From Fidelibacterota bacterium UBA6531 (GTDB lineage: Bacteria; Fidelibacterota; Marinisomatia; Marinisomatales; TCS55), in the NCBI GenBank assembly GCA_002436185.1, contig DJKX01000068.1, forward strand, positions 12,286-76,285: a stretch of DNA of 64,000 nt, written 5' to 3'. A program made the translations under genes and the position numbers. The notes beneath the pieces are model-generated. The model did no database searches. It was not told where the DNA came from and was given only the letters and a program-made list of their open reading frames with translations. Below, one piece after another: positions 52,482 to 61,080 of this stretch; within the stretch, counting starts at the first letter, position 1, and the number at the start of each line of letters is the position of its first letter.

Positions 52482-53602
52482 TGATTTAGTGCTTCCTGTT
52501 GAGCCTTAAAAGCCAATCGGCGAATATCTTCTGCAAATACATCTGTTTTACCCATGGTTTGAAGCATGTCCATCATGGCCGGTCGCAAGGGATAGTTATC
52601 TGCATTAGCTAGAACCGGTAATACCATTTTAACAGTTGCATCATCTGCAAATCGGCCCAGAGCGCGAATGGCTTTGGCTCGGATTGGAACCGGAAATTCA
52701 TCATTTTGAGCTATATCAACGGTTGCTTTATACACTTGGGGATCATCGAATTCACCTAAAGCATCTAACAATGTATTGAGCATGCTGAAATACTGACGCT
52801 TACCCGTGTTGTATGTTTCGATAAGTGCCAGGATCAAATTTTCTTCTTTGACTCCCGCCATGGTATTGATGGCAAATTCCCGTATCTCTGTATTCATATC
52901 CGGATCACCCAGCAATTCTGCAAATGCTGGAGCAACTTCGTGGGGATCTTTCTTTCCCAGGATTTCTAAAGCGCGATTTCTTACAGCAATATTTATATCT
53001 GAATCTTTGGAAATAGTCACCAGGATTGGAATCACTTCTTCCGAACCAATCGCGCCCAGTGTTTCAGTTAACAATTTGTCAGTTCTGGATACATTTGCTT
53101 TGGATACTTCGTATAATTCCAGCAAGGCAAGTATCTGATCTTTCGTTCGAACTTTATTTAAGCTGCGCACTAGAGTCATGTGCAGTTTATTGGATTTTTC
53201 ATCGATAGTGTGCATAGCTCTAACCATTGCATCACCGGCAGCAGGATTATTTCGAAACTCTGCCAACAGTTCAATGGATGCTTCCATAAAACTCAAATCC
53301 AGTGCTTCAGCTTCTGATACAACAGAGGCGATGGCATTCATTGCTGTGGGGTGCTGTGTTTGTGCTAGGACATCTCCTGCGGCAATGCGTACATCAAACG
53401 GCAGATTAGAATCATTATACATGCTAATCAATTCCTGCAATGCTTGAACGCGCCCGTCTTGGTAATCCCGGCGCAGATTTTCTACCTGAGCAAGATTTAT
53501 ATCGGCTTTCCCTTTCTTTTTCCCAAAGAGTCCTTTAATCATTGAACAACCTTGAAAAGAAAGGGAAGCCGCCAAAAATGTTAATAGAATGAGTCTACGC
53601 AT
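52478..53602 (-). CDS. HEAT-repeat lipoprotein
   Basis: I place the start at ATG 53602, giving 374 residues with a lipoprotein signal 'RRLILLTFLAASLSFQGCSM' (Cys at about 19). A longer frame to 53695 would put this signal 31 residues inside, so it is rejected. The body consists of about eight HEAT-like repeats of ~35 residues, e.g. 'LPFDVRIAAGDVLAQTQHPT', 'INIAVRNRALEILGKKDPHE', 'MNTEIREFAINTMAGVKEEN', 'FPVPIRAKAIRALGRFADDA'. Such proteins are scaffolds. It overlaps the lpxH-like gene by 8 bases. The partner is unknown. Confidence 0.85.
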   Translation of the reverse strand: MRRLILLTFLAASLSFQGCSMIKGLFGKKKGKADINLAQVENLRRDYQDGRVQALQELISMYNDSNLPFDVRIAAGDVLAQTQHPTAMNAIASVVSEAEALDLSFMEASIELLAEFRNNPAAGDAMVRAMHTIDEKSNKLHMTLVRSLNKVRTKDQILALLELYEVSKANVSRTDKLLTETLGAIGSEEVIPILVTISKDSDINIAVRNRALEILGKKDPHEVAPAFAELLGDPDMNTEIREFAINTMAGVKEENLILALIETYNTGKRQYFSMLNTLLDALGEFDDPQVYKATVDIAQNDEFPVPIRAKAIRALGRFADDATVKMVLPVLANADNYPLRPAMMDMLQTMGKTDVFAEDIRRLAFKAQQEALNQ

Positions 53603-54335
53603 TTTCTTCCCAGAATTTGAGTTCGATATCATTACCATCAAAAACAGCATAGGAAAAATACTGCAACCAATCGCCCAGAACAACCAGCTTCCCACCGTTT
53701 ACATTTTCTATGCAAGCTTGGTGATAATGGCCTGTTAAAACGTAATCATGACCATCTTCTGCAATGGTTTCTGTGAAAATTCGCAACTCTTTGAGCACCT
53801 TTTCATTATACTCCCGGGAATGTTCATAATGGCGGCCTCGTTTGGATATGGCGTTGGCAATTCCGTAACCAATGGTCGGATGGATCCAGCGGTAGAGCCA
53901 GATAAACAGTTTGTTGCGAATAACCGCTTTTAAAAGTCTATATCCTCTATCCCAAGACAGAATACCATCCCCATGTGTCATGTAAAATCGTTTACCGTGA
54001 ATCTCCAGTGACACATCATCGAAATAGACCTTTGTGGAGAGAGTCTGATTCATGAAATCCATGGTCCAGTGATCATGATTACCCGTTATAAAATGAATTT
54101 CAACACCTGTGTTTTTTAAGCTATACAATTTTTGGTAGAGGGGAAAATAGACCTTTGGAATAACATGTTTGTATTCAAAATAGAAATCATATAGATCACC
54201 AATAATAAATAATGTGCCTCCGGATTGTGCGACTGAATCCATAAATTGAAACAGCTTTTCCTGCCGATTCTTTTCCTGCTCATCGTAATTAAGCATCAAA
54301 TGAATATCGGAAATAAAGTAGACGGGCAATTGCAT
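53595..54335 (-). CDS. lpxH: LpxH-like UDP-2,3-diacylglucosamine hydrolase (metallophosphoesterase)
   Basis: The calcineurin-like phosphoesterase has 'VYFISDIHLM' (D-x-H), 'LFIIGDLYDFYFEY' (GD), 'HFITGNHDHW' (GNHD), 'FYMTHGDGI', and 'YVLTGHYHQA' (GH-x-H). The 'Y-F-I-S-D-I-H-L' start plus 'D-L-Y-D-F-W/Y' is typical of LpxH and LpxH2, which cleave UDP-2,3-diacylglucosamine to lipid X in lipid A synthesis. ATG 54335 gives 246 residues, the family length; further in-frame ATGs up to 54413 would add 26. It leads a three-gene envelope operon and supports an LPS-bearing cell along with kds/lpt genes. Confidence 0.85.
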   Translation of the reverse strand: MQLPVYFISDIHLMLNYDEQEKNRQEKLFQFMDSVAQSGGTLFIIGDLYDFYFEYKHVIPKVYFPLYQKLYSLKNTGVEIHFITGNHDHWTMDFMNQTLSTKVYFDDVSLEIHGKRFYMTHGDGILSWDRGYRLLKAVIRNKLFIWLYRWIHPTIGYGIANAISKRGRHYEHSREYNEKVLKELRIFTETIAEDGHDYVLTGHYHQACIENVNGGKLVVLGDWLQYFSYAVFDGNDIELKFWEENA

Positions 54336-54498
54336 AAGCAGAAACTTACTTTTTTGAAGATGTACAGGCAAAGGAAATGTCATATTTAACATGTTTATTA
54401 TTTCTGTGTCCAATCATTGACTTCTGCAGTAAACATCCATAGTTTCGGGTGAGTATAGTTTCTGGAACTCAACCAACGTATCGACGTAAGTTTAACAT

Positions 54499-57400
54499 AT
54501 GCAAAAAATAATTGTCATTGTCATTCTATTAGCTGAAGGGCTTCTGGCTCAATCATTTGGTCAAAATAAGGTACAGTATAAGGATTTTGACTGGTCATTA
54601 ATTTCAGCTCCGAATTTTGATGTATATTTTTATGGGGAAGATGCCCAATTAGCTGAATTTACTGCAGAGGTGGCTGAAGACGCCCACGAACAGATATCCA
54701 AACATCTGCGCTGGACATTGAAAAAACGGGTATCAATTATTGTATACTATTCCCACAATGATTTTCAACAGACGAATGTTATTTGGCAGTACATGCAGGA
54801 AGGTATTGGCGGTGTAACAGAATTATTTAAAAATAGAGTTGTGCTGCCGTTCGAAGGGGATTATGAACAATTCCGCCATGTCATTCACCATGAGTTGGTT
54901 CATGCGTTATTGAATGACATGATATATGACGGCAATATTCAAAGTGTTATTGGCGGTCGAGTAAAATTGAGAATTCCTCTTTGGGTGAATGAAGGATTGG
55001 CAGAATACTTATCCATGAATTGGGAGACCAAAGCAGACATGACCATGCGCGATTTATCCATAAATGAAAAAATGCCTACGGTTAAAGAACTTGAATCTTA
55101 TATGGCCTATAAAGGAGGCCAATCCATTTGGCGGTTCATTGCTGAAAAATATGGTCGCGAAAAAATCGGTGAAATCATAAATGCTATGAAAATGACCCAG
55201 AATGCAGAAAAGGGTTTTGAACGGGCATTAGGCATGGATTTTGAGGATTTGACCAAGCAGTGGCATAAATATTTGAAAAAAGAATATTGGCCGGATGTTG
55301 CCGGGCGGGATGAAATAGAGGATATTGCCAAACGTCTGACAGATCATAAAGAAGCGAAGAATTACTACAACATTTCACCCTCAGTTTCCCCGGATGGAAG
55401 CAAGATAGCTGTTTTATCTGATCGATCAGGATATTTTGATATTTATCTATTAGATGCAATTGACGGTGAAGAAATCAGACGGTTAGTTAAAGGAAACAGG
55501 TCTGTGGACTTTGAAGAATTAAAATTACTCCAGCCCGGAATTTCCTGGTCACCGGATAGTAAACGGATTGCCATTGCTGCTAAAGCAGGCAAAACGGATG
55601 CATTGTATTTAATTGATGTTAAAACAAAAAAGAAAGAGAAACTGACTTTTAACCTTGATGGTATTTTCACCGCAGCATGGAGCCCTAATGGAAATGAATT
55701 GGTCTTTATTGGTACGAAAGCCGGTGCAAGTGACCTATATGTTTATAATCTTAATACAGAAGAACTCACCGCTTTGACAGATGATATTTATTCTGATTCT
55801 GAACCGGCATGGAACAATGATGGATCCGCATTGGTATTTGTTTCAGACCGCAAAGATGATCTCAACGGACTGTATAAACCCGATTCCATTGAAATGGGAA
55901 AATTTTCTCAAAAAGATATCTATACTTTCGATTTGAAATCTGGAAAAATCAACCGATTAACAGCTACAAACCATAATGAAGATTATCCAATTTGGGCTCA
56001 TACGGAAACGAACACGTTATTTTACGTCTCGGATAAAGGTGGTGTATGGAATATTTATCGCCATAATTCGGATGCAGAACCGGTGGCCCTGACCAACATT
56101 CTTACCGGCGCATTTCAATTAAGCCTTACGGATGATGACGGCTATTTGATTTTTGCCGGCTACGCCGATATGGGCTGGGATGTGTATAGCATGAGTCTTC
56201 CATTAGATAAAGAAGCCATGGAAGTTCCCGTAACGCGATATATAATGAAACAGGATGAAGTATCTGATGATCTAATGGATCTTCGTCGTCATAAAAGAGG
56301 GCGGTGGAGTTCCGGCAGGTCAACTGGCAGGGATTATCAGGATTGGATTTTTGCCAGGGAATATGATCATTATAATAAATCCATGGAATCACCCAAAGAT
56401 GCTTCGGATGGATTTGTTACGGATACAACTGATTTATCCGAAAATGGCTATATACCCAAAGCATATAAAACACGTTTTACGCTGGATATGGTTAATGGAT
56501 ACGCTTCGTACAATAATGTATTTGGCGCCCAGGGAATGACTATGTTTGCTTTCAGTGATATCTTGGGTGATCACCAAATCTATTTTGGAACTGAAATGGT
56601 CATTGACCTGAAACGAAGTGATTATTTTTTCAGCTATGCGTACCTAACCCAACCAACAGATTATTATTTTTCTATTTCACATATAGCGAATGAATATTTC
56701 CTTGGTTATGATATAGAGGGATTTCAACATCGTGGTCTTTTAAGAAATCTTTCTTTGATTGGATATGTTTCACGCCCCTTCAGTCGTTTTATGCGCTTTG
56801 AAGGCGGATTATCATATAATTATTTTTCATTTAGTGAATGGCAGCAAGTGAATTACTATGAATTCGAAGAAGTGAACAATAATGATTTTTCCGTCATTTT
56901 ACCTGTCGCCAGTTGGGTCTATGATAATACGGTGTATGGTTACACCGGCCCTATTGATGGTTTTCGCCAGAATACAACTTTTGCAGTAAGTCCAGGTTGG
57001 GGCAACAAAAAGCTGGACTTCAAAACGCTAAAAATGGATTTTAGAAAATATTTTATGATTGGTCGATATTCCAGTTTGGCCGGACGATTAACACTGGGAA
57101 CCAGTCGTGGAGCGGATAAACAAAAATTCTATTTGGGCGGTTTACAAAACTGGATATTTGGCACTGGTGAAACGGATGGCGTAGAAGATGATAGCCGTTC
57201 TCGAAATGACATATTGGATGGAAACAATGATTTGGAAGATGTATTCTTTTCGGAATTTGTTATGCCGGTCAGGGGGCGTCGTTATATGGAAAGTGTCGGA
57301 TCAAATGTAGCCTTGGCAAATGTTGAATTTCGTTTTCCGTTTCTTTTGGCTGTGGGTGTTCCGAACAAATTTATGTTAAGCAATCTTGGTTCACATATTT

Positions 57401-57585
57401 TTCTAGATGTGGGTACAGCTTGGGATGAAGGCGATGATTTTAGTAAAAATCAAATTGCCGGATTTGGTTGGGGAATGAAGATTAATCTGGGTTATTTTTT
57501 ACTACGAATTGATTCTGCTTGGGATATCAATGAAACAGGATATTCCAAACCACAATATTATTTCTCATTAGGCACGGATTGGTAG
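54499..57585 (+). CDS. Multidomain envelope protein: MA-like metallopeptidase, TolB-type propeller, outer-membrane-like barrel
   Basis: The 1028-residue protein has a signal peptide ending near 'LLAQS' and a peptidase-MA-like domain with the zinc motif 'HHELVHALL' (His131, Glu132, His135) and a third ligand candidate Glu165 in 'WVNEGLAEY'. A propeller of TolB/PD40 repeats (about 290-580) follows, e.g. 'ISPSVSPDGSKIAVLSDRSG' and 'PEWAWNND'-like units such as 'SEPAWNNDGSALVFVSDRKD'. The C-terminal ~350 residues are aromatic-rich with alternating beta strands and end in 'YYFSLGTDW', the terminal aromatic of an outer membrane barrel (BamA/surface-antigen-like). It could be a surface-anchored protease; substrate unknown. 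Confidence 0.82.
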   Translation: MQKIIVIVILLAEGLLAQSFGQNKVQYKDFDWSLISAPNFDVYFYGEDAQLAEFTAEVAEDAHEQISKHLRWTLKKRVSIIVYYSHNDFQQTNVIWQYMQEGIGGVTELFKNRVVLPFEGDYEQFRHVIHHELVHALLNDMIYDGNIQSVIGGRVKLRIPLWVNEGLAEYLSMNWETKADMTMRDLSINEKMPTVKELESYMAYKGGQSIWRFIAEKYGREKIGEIINAMKMTQNAEKGFERALGMDFEDLTKQWHKYLKKEYWPDVAGRDEIEDIAKRLTDHKEAKNYYNISPSVSPDGSKIAVLSDRSGYFDIYLLDAIDGEEIRRLVKGNRSVDFEELKLLQPGISWSPDSKRIAIAAKAGKTDALYLIDVKTKKKEKLTFNLDGIFTAAWSPNGNELVFIGTKAGASDLYVYNLNTEELTALTDDIYSDSEPAWNNDGSALVFVSDRKDDLNGLYKPDSIEMGKFSQKDIYTFDLKSGKINRLTATNHNEDYPIWAHTETNTLFYVSDKGGVWNIYRHNSDAEPVALTNILTGAFQLSLTDDDGYLIFAGYADMGWDVYSMSLPLDKEAMEVPVTRYIMKQDEVSDDLMDLRRHKRGRWSSGRSTGRDYQDWIFAREYDHYNKSMESPKDASDGFVTDTTDLSENGYIPKAYKTRFTLDMVNGYASYNNVFGAQGMTMFAFSDILGDHQIYFGTEMVIDLKRSDYFFSYAYLTQPTDYYFSISHIANEYFLGYDIEGFQHRGLLRNLSLIGYVSRPFSRFMRFEGGLSYNYFSFSEWQQVNYYEFEEVNNNDFSVILPVASWVYDNTVYGYTGPIDGFRQNTTFAVSPGWGNKKLDFKTLKMDFRKYFMIGRYSSLAGRLTLGTSRGADKQKFYLGGLQNWIFGTGETDGVEDDSRSRNDILDGNNDLEDVFFSEFVMPVRGRRYMESVGSNVALANVEFRFPFLLAVGVPNKFMLSNLGSHIFLDVGTAWDEGDDFSKNQIAGFGWGMKINLGYFLLRIDSAWDINETGYSKPQYYFSLGTDW

Positions 57586-57660
57586 AACGGTAAGTACCTA
57601 AAAATTTTCTCTGTAAGCTTTGCACAAGTAGCCGGTTACAGATAACTTTCTATCCGGACT

Positions 57661-59013
57661 ATGGCACAATCATCATCTAAAACGATATTTCTCTGTAATA
57701 ACTGCGGAAATGAATATTCCAAATGGCATGGACAATGTCCGGCCTGCAGTGAATGGGGCACACTCAGTGAATTTAATCCGCCTAAATCAAGGCGCAAATC
57801 CAACGGTGCTCCCGCCAAAGAAACGACAGAGCTTCACACAATTACACATAAAAAAGATCAAAAACGATCATCGTCCGGTTTAAGCGAAGTGGACAGAGTT
57901 TTAGGTGGTGGTCTATTGACAGGATCCATGATTTTGTTGGGCGGTCAGCCTGGAATTGGAAAATCCACTTTAGCTTTACAAATCGTCGCCGGTTGTGATG
58001 AGCCAGCTCTCTATGTTTCTGCAGAAGAGAGTGAAGACCAACTTGCATTAAGAGCCGAACGCTTGGGTATAAAATCAAAAAATTTGCATGTGTCAAGTGA
58101 AAATGAAATTCTGAATGTGCTGGAACAAGTATCTGTTGTTCAAGCGAGCTTGCTGGTGATTGATTCTATCCAAACAGTTTATAATGAAGACCTGGATTCA
58201 TTGCCGGGTTCCGTTAGTCAACTCCGGGATTGCGGTCAACAGCTTTTGAATGCTTGCAAACAAAAAGGATTTACGGTTATCGTTATCGGACACGTGACCA
58301 AGGAAGGTATCATAGCCGGACCGAAAATGCTGGAGCATATGGTGGATACGGTTTTGTATTTAGAAGGAGATGAGCGTTACGATCATCGCATTCTTCGTTC
58401 GGTAAAAAATCGATTTGGCGCCACCAATGAAGTGGGTGTTTTTCATATGACATCTGCCGGGTTGGATGAAGTGGAAAATCCGTCTGAACTTTTTTTGGCT
58501 GAACGGACCGCCAATACGGCTGGAACAGCCATTTTTCCATCTATGGAAGGGAGTCGTCCCATCCTGGTGGAAGTTCAGGCATTGGTTTCTAAAGCAAATT
58601 TCGGAACGCCACAACGCAATACAAATGGTATTGATGGACGGAGGCTATCCATGCTTTTGGCAGTGTTAGAAAAGCGCTTGGGAAATATCATGGGTATGAA
58701 TGATGTATTTGTGAATCTGGTGGGCGGATTGAAGATTCAGGATCCGGCGGCAGACTTGGCGATTATTTCTGCGGTGGCATCCAGCAGTAAAGATAATGTT
58801 ATTGCCGATGGAACCGTCCTAGTGGGTGAAGTAGGTTTAACAGGTGAAGTTCGTTCAGTTGCGCGAATTGATCAGCGTCTCCAGGAAGCTGCAGCCCTTG
58901 GCTTTAAGAAAGCCATCATTCCGGTCACAAATTTGAAGAATAAAAAATCCTTCAATGGTTTGAAGATTCACGGTGTTAAGACTGTCCGAGAAGCTTTCCA
59001 GTATATTTTTTAA
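57661..59013 (+). CDS. radA: DNA repair protein RadA
   Basis: The 450-residue protein has an N-terminal zinc finger ('CNNCGNEYSKWHGQCPAC', about residues 11-28), a RecA-like core with Walker A 'LLGGQPGIGKSTLALQI', the RadA motif 'KNRFGATNEVGVF', and a Lon-like C-terminal domain ('DPAADLAIISAVASSSKDN', 'VLVGEVGLTGEVRSV'). It branch-migrates recombination intermediates with RecA. Tgt follows 3 bases after its stop. Confidence 0.97.
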   Translation: MAQSSSKTIFLCNNCGNEYSKWHGQCPACSEWGTLSEFNPPKSRRKSNGAPAKETTELHTITHKKDQKRSSSGLSEVDRVLGGGLLTGSMILLGGQPGIGKSTLALQIVAGCDEPALYVSAEESEDQLALRAERLGIKSKNLHVSSENEILNVLEQVSVVQASLLVIDSIQTVYNEDLDSLPGSVSQLRDCGQQLLNACKQKGFTVIVIGHVTKEGIIAGPKMLEHMVDTVLYLEGDERYDHRILRSVKNRFGATNEVGVFHMTSAGLDEVENPSELFLAERTANTAGTAIFPSMEGSRPILVEVQALVSKANFGTPQRNTNGIDGRRLSMLLAVLEKRLGNIMGMNDVFVNLVGGLKIQDPAADLAIISAVASSSKDNVIADGTVLVGEVGLTGEVRSVARIDQRLQEAAALGFKKAIIPVTNLKNKKSFNGLKIHGVKTVREAFQYIF

Positions 59014-59016
59014 CTG

Positions 59017-60150
59017 TTGAAGTTTACTATCCACCATATTGATAATCAGACATCTGCCCGGTCGGGGGAAATCGTTACAGATCGCGGTTCTATTCCAACA
59101 CCTGTATTTATGCCCATTGGCACAAGAGGGTCTGTTAAAGCTGTGAATACAGCGGAATTGAGTTCTATTGACTCTCGAATCATATTAGGAAACACCTATC
59201 ATTTATATTTAAAACCGGGACATGAATTGATCAGCAAGGCCGGAGGTCTTCATTCATTTATGAATTGGAACGGATCATTATTGACTGACAGCGGTGGATT
59301 TCAGGTTTTTTCATTGGCTAAACTGAATAAGATTAATGATGACGGTGTGGAATTTCAATCCCATATTGACGGTAGCCGGCACATGTTTACTCCGGAATCA
59401 TCCATGGAAATTCAGCAACACTTGGGGGCGGATATCATTATGGCATTTGACCAATGTCCCCCGGGCCAGTCGGATTATCAAACTGTGGAATCAGCTGTGG
59501 AACGAACCACAAACTGGATGAAACGTTGTGTGAGTTATTTAGAAAAAAATAAAGGAATACATGCTTGGGAGCAGAATGTATTCCCAATTGTTCAAGGAAA
59601 TGTGTACGAAGAATTGCGCCAAAAAAGTGCAGAAGAATTAATTCCGTTTGCAACATGCGGAATGGCCATTGGCGGATTGGCTGTTGGAGAAGATAAAAGT
59701 GATATGTTTGACACTGTTGAACAAATGGATGAATTGCTGCCGAAGGATCAGCCGAGATATTTAATGGGTGTAGGCCGGCCCACAGATTTAGTGCGAGCTG
59801 TAAAACGCGGCGTAGATATGTTCGATTGTGTATTGCCTACACGCAACGCCCGCAATGGACAATTATTTACATCGAGTGGAATTGTTAATATTCGTAACGA
59901 GCAGCATAAAGAAGATTTTACAACTGTGGACGAAAAGTGCAGATGTGATCTCTGCAAAAATCATACACGCGCCTATCTACGGCATTTAATGAATGTGAAT
60001 GAAATATTGGGTCATCGCTTGGCCACAATGCATAATTTGACCTATTATATGGAGCTCATGAAAACCATAAGGGATGAGATTACAGCCGGATCATTTGATG
60101 ACTGGTCTCACAATTATTTGAAAACAATGATAAATTATAAAGGTATGTAA
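59017..60150 (+). CDS. tgt: Queuine tRNA-ribosyltransferase
   Basis: The 377-residue TIM-barrel enzyme exchanges guanine-34 for preQ1 in GUN-anticodon tRNAs. It has 'TPVFMPIGTRGSVKAV', 'ILGNTYHLYLKPGHELI', 'LLTDSGGFQVFSLAKL', the catalytic Asp in 'IIMAFDQCPPG', 'IGGLAVGEDKSDMFDTVEQM', 'DMFDCVLPTRNARNG', and a zinc site 'CRCDLCKNHTRAYLRHL'. The start is TTG at 59017 since 'KFTIHHID' follows and no ATG is available. The last A of its TAA stop is the first base of the Nudix ATG. Confidence 0.97.
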   Translation: MKFTIHHIDNQTSARSGEIVTDRGSIPTPVFMPIGTRGSVKAVNTAELSSIDSRIILGNTYHLYLKPGHELISKAGGLHSFMNWNGSLLTDSGGFQVFSLAKLNKINDDGVEFQSHIDGSRHMFTPESSMEIQQHLGADIIMAFDQCPPGQSDYQTVESAVERTTNWMKRCVSYLEKNKGIHAWEQNVFPIVQGNVYEELRQKSAEELIPFATCGMAIGGLAVGEDKSDMFDTVEQMDELLPKDQPRYLMGVGRPTDLVRAVKRGVDMFDCVLPTRNARNGQLFTSSGIVNIRNEQHKEDFTTVDEKCRCDLCKNHTRAYLRHLMNVNEILGHRLATMHNLTYYMELMKTIRDEITAGSFDDWSHNYLKTMINYKGM

Positions 60151-60608
60151 TGGCCAATATCGTCTCCAGAGTGATTGATGCATATGTGTTTAGAAAAACA
60201 GATGATGGCTTATTGTTCTTAATCTTGAAACGAGCGAAGACAAAACGTTACGAACATTTATGGCAAGGCGTGGCCGGCAAGATAGAAGCAGGTGAAACTG
60301 CCCCGGAAGCAGCCAAAAGAGAATTGATGGAGGAAACAGGCCTTAAACCGAAGCATATGTTTGTGGCTGATCATGTGAGCCGTTTTTATGAGGCCCATGG
60401 TGACCGTATCAACCTTGTCCCCGTTTTTGGAATTGAAGTAGATTCAGATCAAATAACCTTGTCAGACGAACATTGTGATTATAAATGGGTCACCCTGGAA
60501 GAAGCATTAGAACATCTTGTCTGGCAAGGGCAGAAAAAAGGCATTCGTGTTGTAAGTGATATGGTATTAAGTAATGATGACCGCATGCGATGGTCAGAGA
60601 TTAAATAA
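60150..60608 (+). CDS. Nudix hydrolase
   Basis: The 152-residue protein carries the Nudix box 'GKIEAGETAPEAAKRELMEE' followed by 'TGL', i.e. G-x5-E-x7-REx2EExGx form, at about residues 46-68. Upstream is 'FLILKRAKTKRYEHLWQGVA', typical of dATP/dihydroneopterin-triphosphate pyrophosphohydrolases. The specific substrate is not determinable. It overlaps tgt by one base and precedes the peroxiredoxin gene, which has its own Shine-Dalgarno sequence, by 9 bases. Confidence 0.9.
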   Translation: MANIVSRVIDAYVFRKTDDGLLFLILKRAKTKRYEHLWQGVAGKIEAGETAPEAAKRELMEETGLKPKHMFVADHVSRFYEAHGDRINLVPVFGIEVDSDQITLSDEHCDYKWVTLEEALEHLVWQGQKKGIRVVSDMVLSNDDRMRWSEIK

Positions 60609-60617
60609 GGAGAAAAC

Positions 60618-61073
60618 ATGTTAGCAGAGGGAAGCAAAGCACCAGATTTTACATTATCAGACCAGGATGGGAATGATGTGTCCCTTTCAGATTTTAAGGG
60701 GAAGAAAGTAGTACTATGGTTTTTCCCAAAAGCCAGCACTCCGGGATGAACAGTCGAAGGAAAAGGGTTCCGGGATGAACTCAAACAATTTGAAGTGAAA
60801 AATGCAGCTGTTGTTGGGATGAGCGCTGATTCATCCCAGAAACAAAAGAAATTTTGTGATAAGCAGAATTTTGAATATCCTATGTTATGCGATGAGAGTA
60901 AGGATGTGTTGAAAGCCTATGGCGTATGGGGGAAAAAGAAATTCATGGGTCGTGAATACAATGGCATTTTCCGTAATACATACGTGATTGATGAAAATGG
61001 TGTCATTGAAAAAGCCTATCATAAAGTAAAAGTTAAAACACACGCGCAAGATATTTTAAATGACCTAGGTTAA
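60618..61073 (+). CDS. bcp: Selenocysteine-containing peroxiredoxin (BCP/PrxQ type), in-frame UGA at codon 44
   Basis: Reading ATG 60618 to TAA 61071-61073 with the single TGA (60747-60749) as selenocysteine gives an uninterrupted 151-residue PrxQ/BCP protein. N-terminal 'GSKAPDFTLSDQDGNDVSLS' and 'VVLWFFPKASTPG' lead to U44, exactly the peroxidatic Cys of the TPGCT motif; 'TVEGKGFRDEL' follows. The usual resolving Cys five residues on is Lys49. Cys80, 36 residues from U44, could resolve in the helix-3 position known for other PrxQ enzymes. AAGGAG lies 6 bases before the ATG. TGA serves as a normal stop in at least seven window genes, so UGA is not generally recoded. Conservation on both sides of the TGA argues against a pseudogene. 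Confidence 0.88.
60765..60782 (+). promoter_or_regulatory. Candidate bacterial SECIS hairpin downstream of the peroxiredoxin UGA
   Basis: GGGTTC (60765-60770) pairs with GAACTC (60777-60782), six pairs including one G-U, closing the 6-base loop CGGGAT. The stem begins 15 bases and the loop 21 bases after the UGA, and the second loop base is G. These features fit the known bacterial SECIS description (apical loop 16-37 nt downstream, G among the first loop bases). An alternative 4-bp stem GGAA/TTCC (60759-60771) also exists. Confidence 0.65.
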
Positions 61074-61080
61074 TTTTCAC

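Noticed and set aside
53603..53695. Longer N-terminus for the HEAT-repeat lipoprotein
   Set aside because: It would bury a good lipoprotein signal peptide 31 residues inside and overlap the LpxH-like gene by 100 bases.
60618..60749. Peroxiredoxin as a pseudogene or a 92-residue gene starting at 60795
   Set aside because: Both sides of the TGA match BCP/PrxQ without frameshift, the TGA falls exactly on the catalytic Cys codon, the upstream ATG has a Shine-Dalgarno sequence, and a SECIS-like hairpin is present. The shorter reading would lack the active site.
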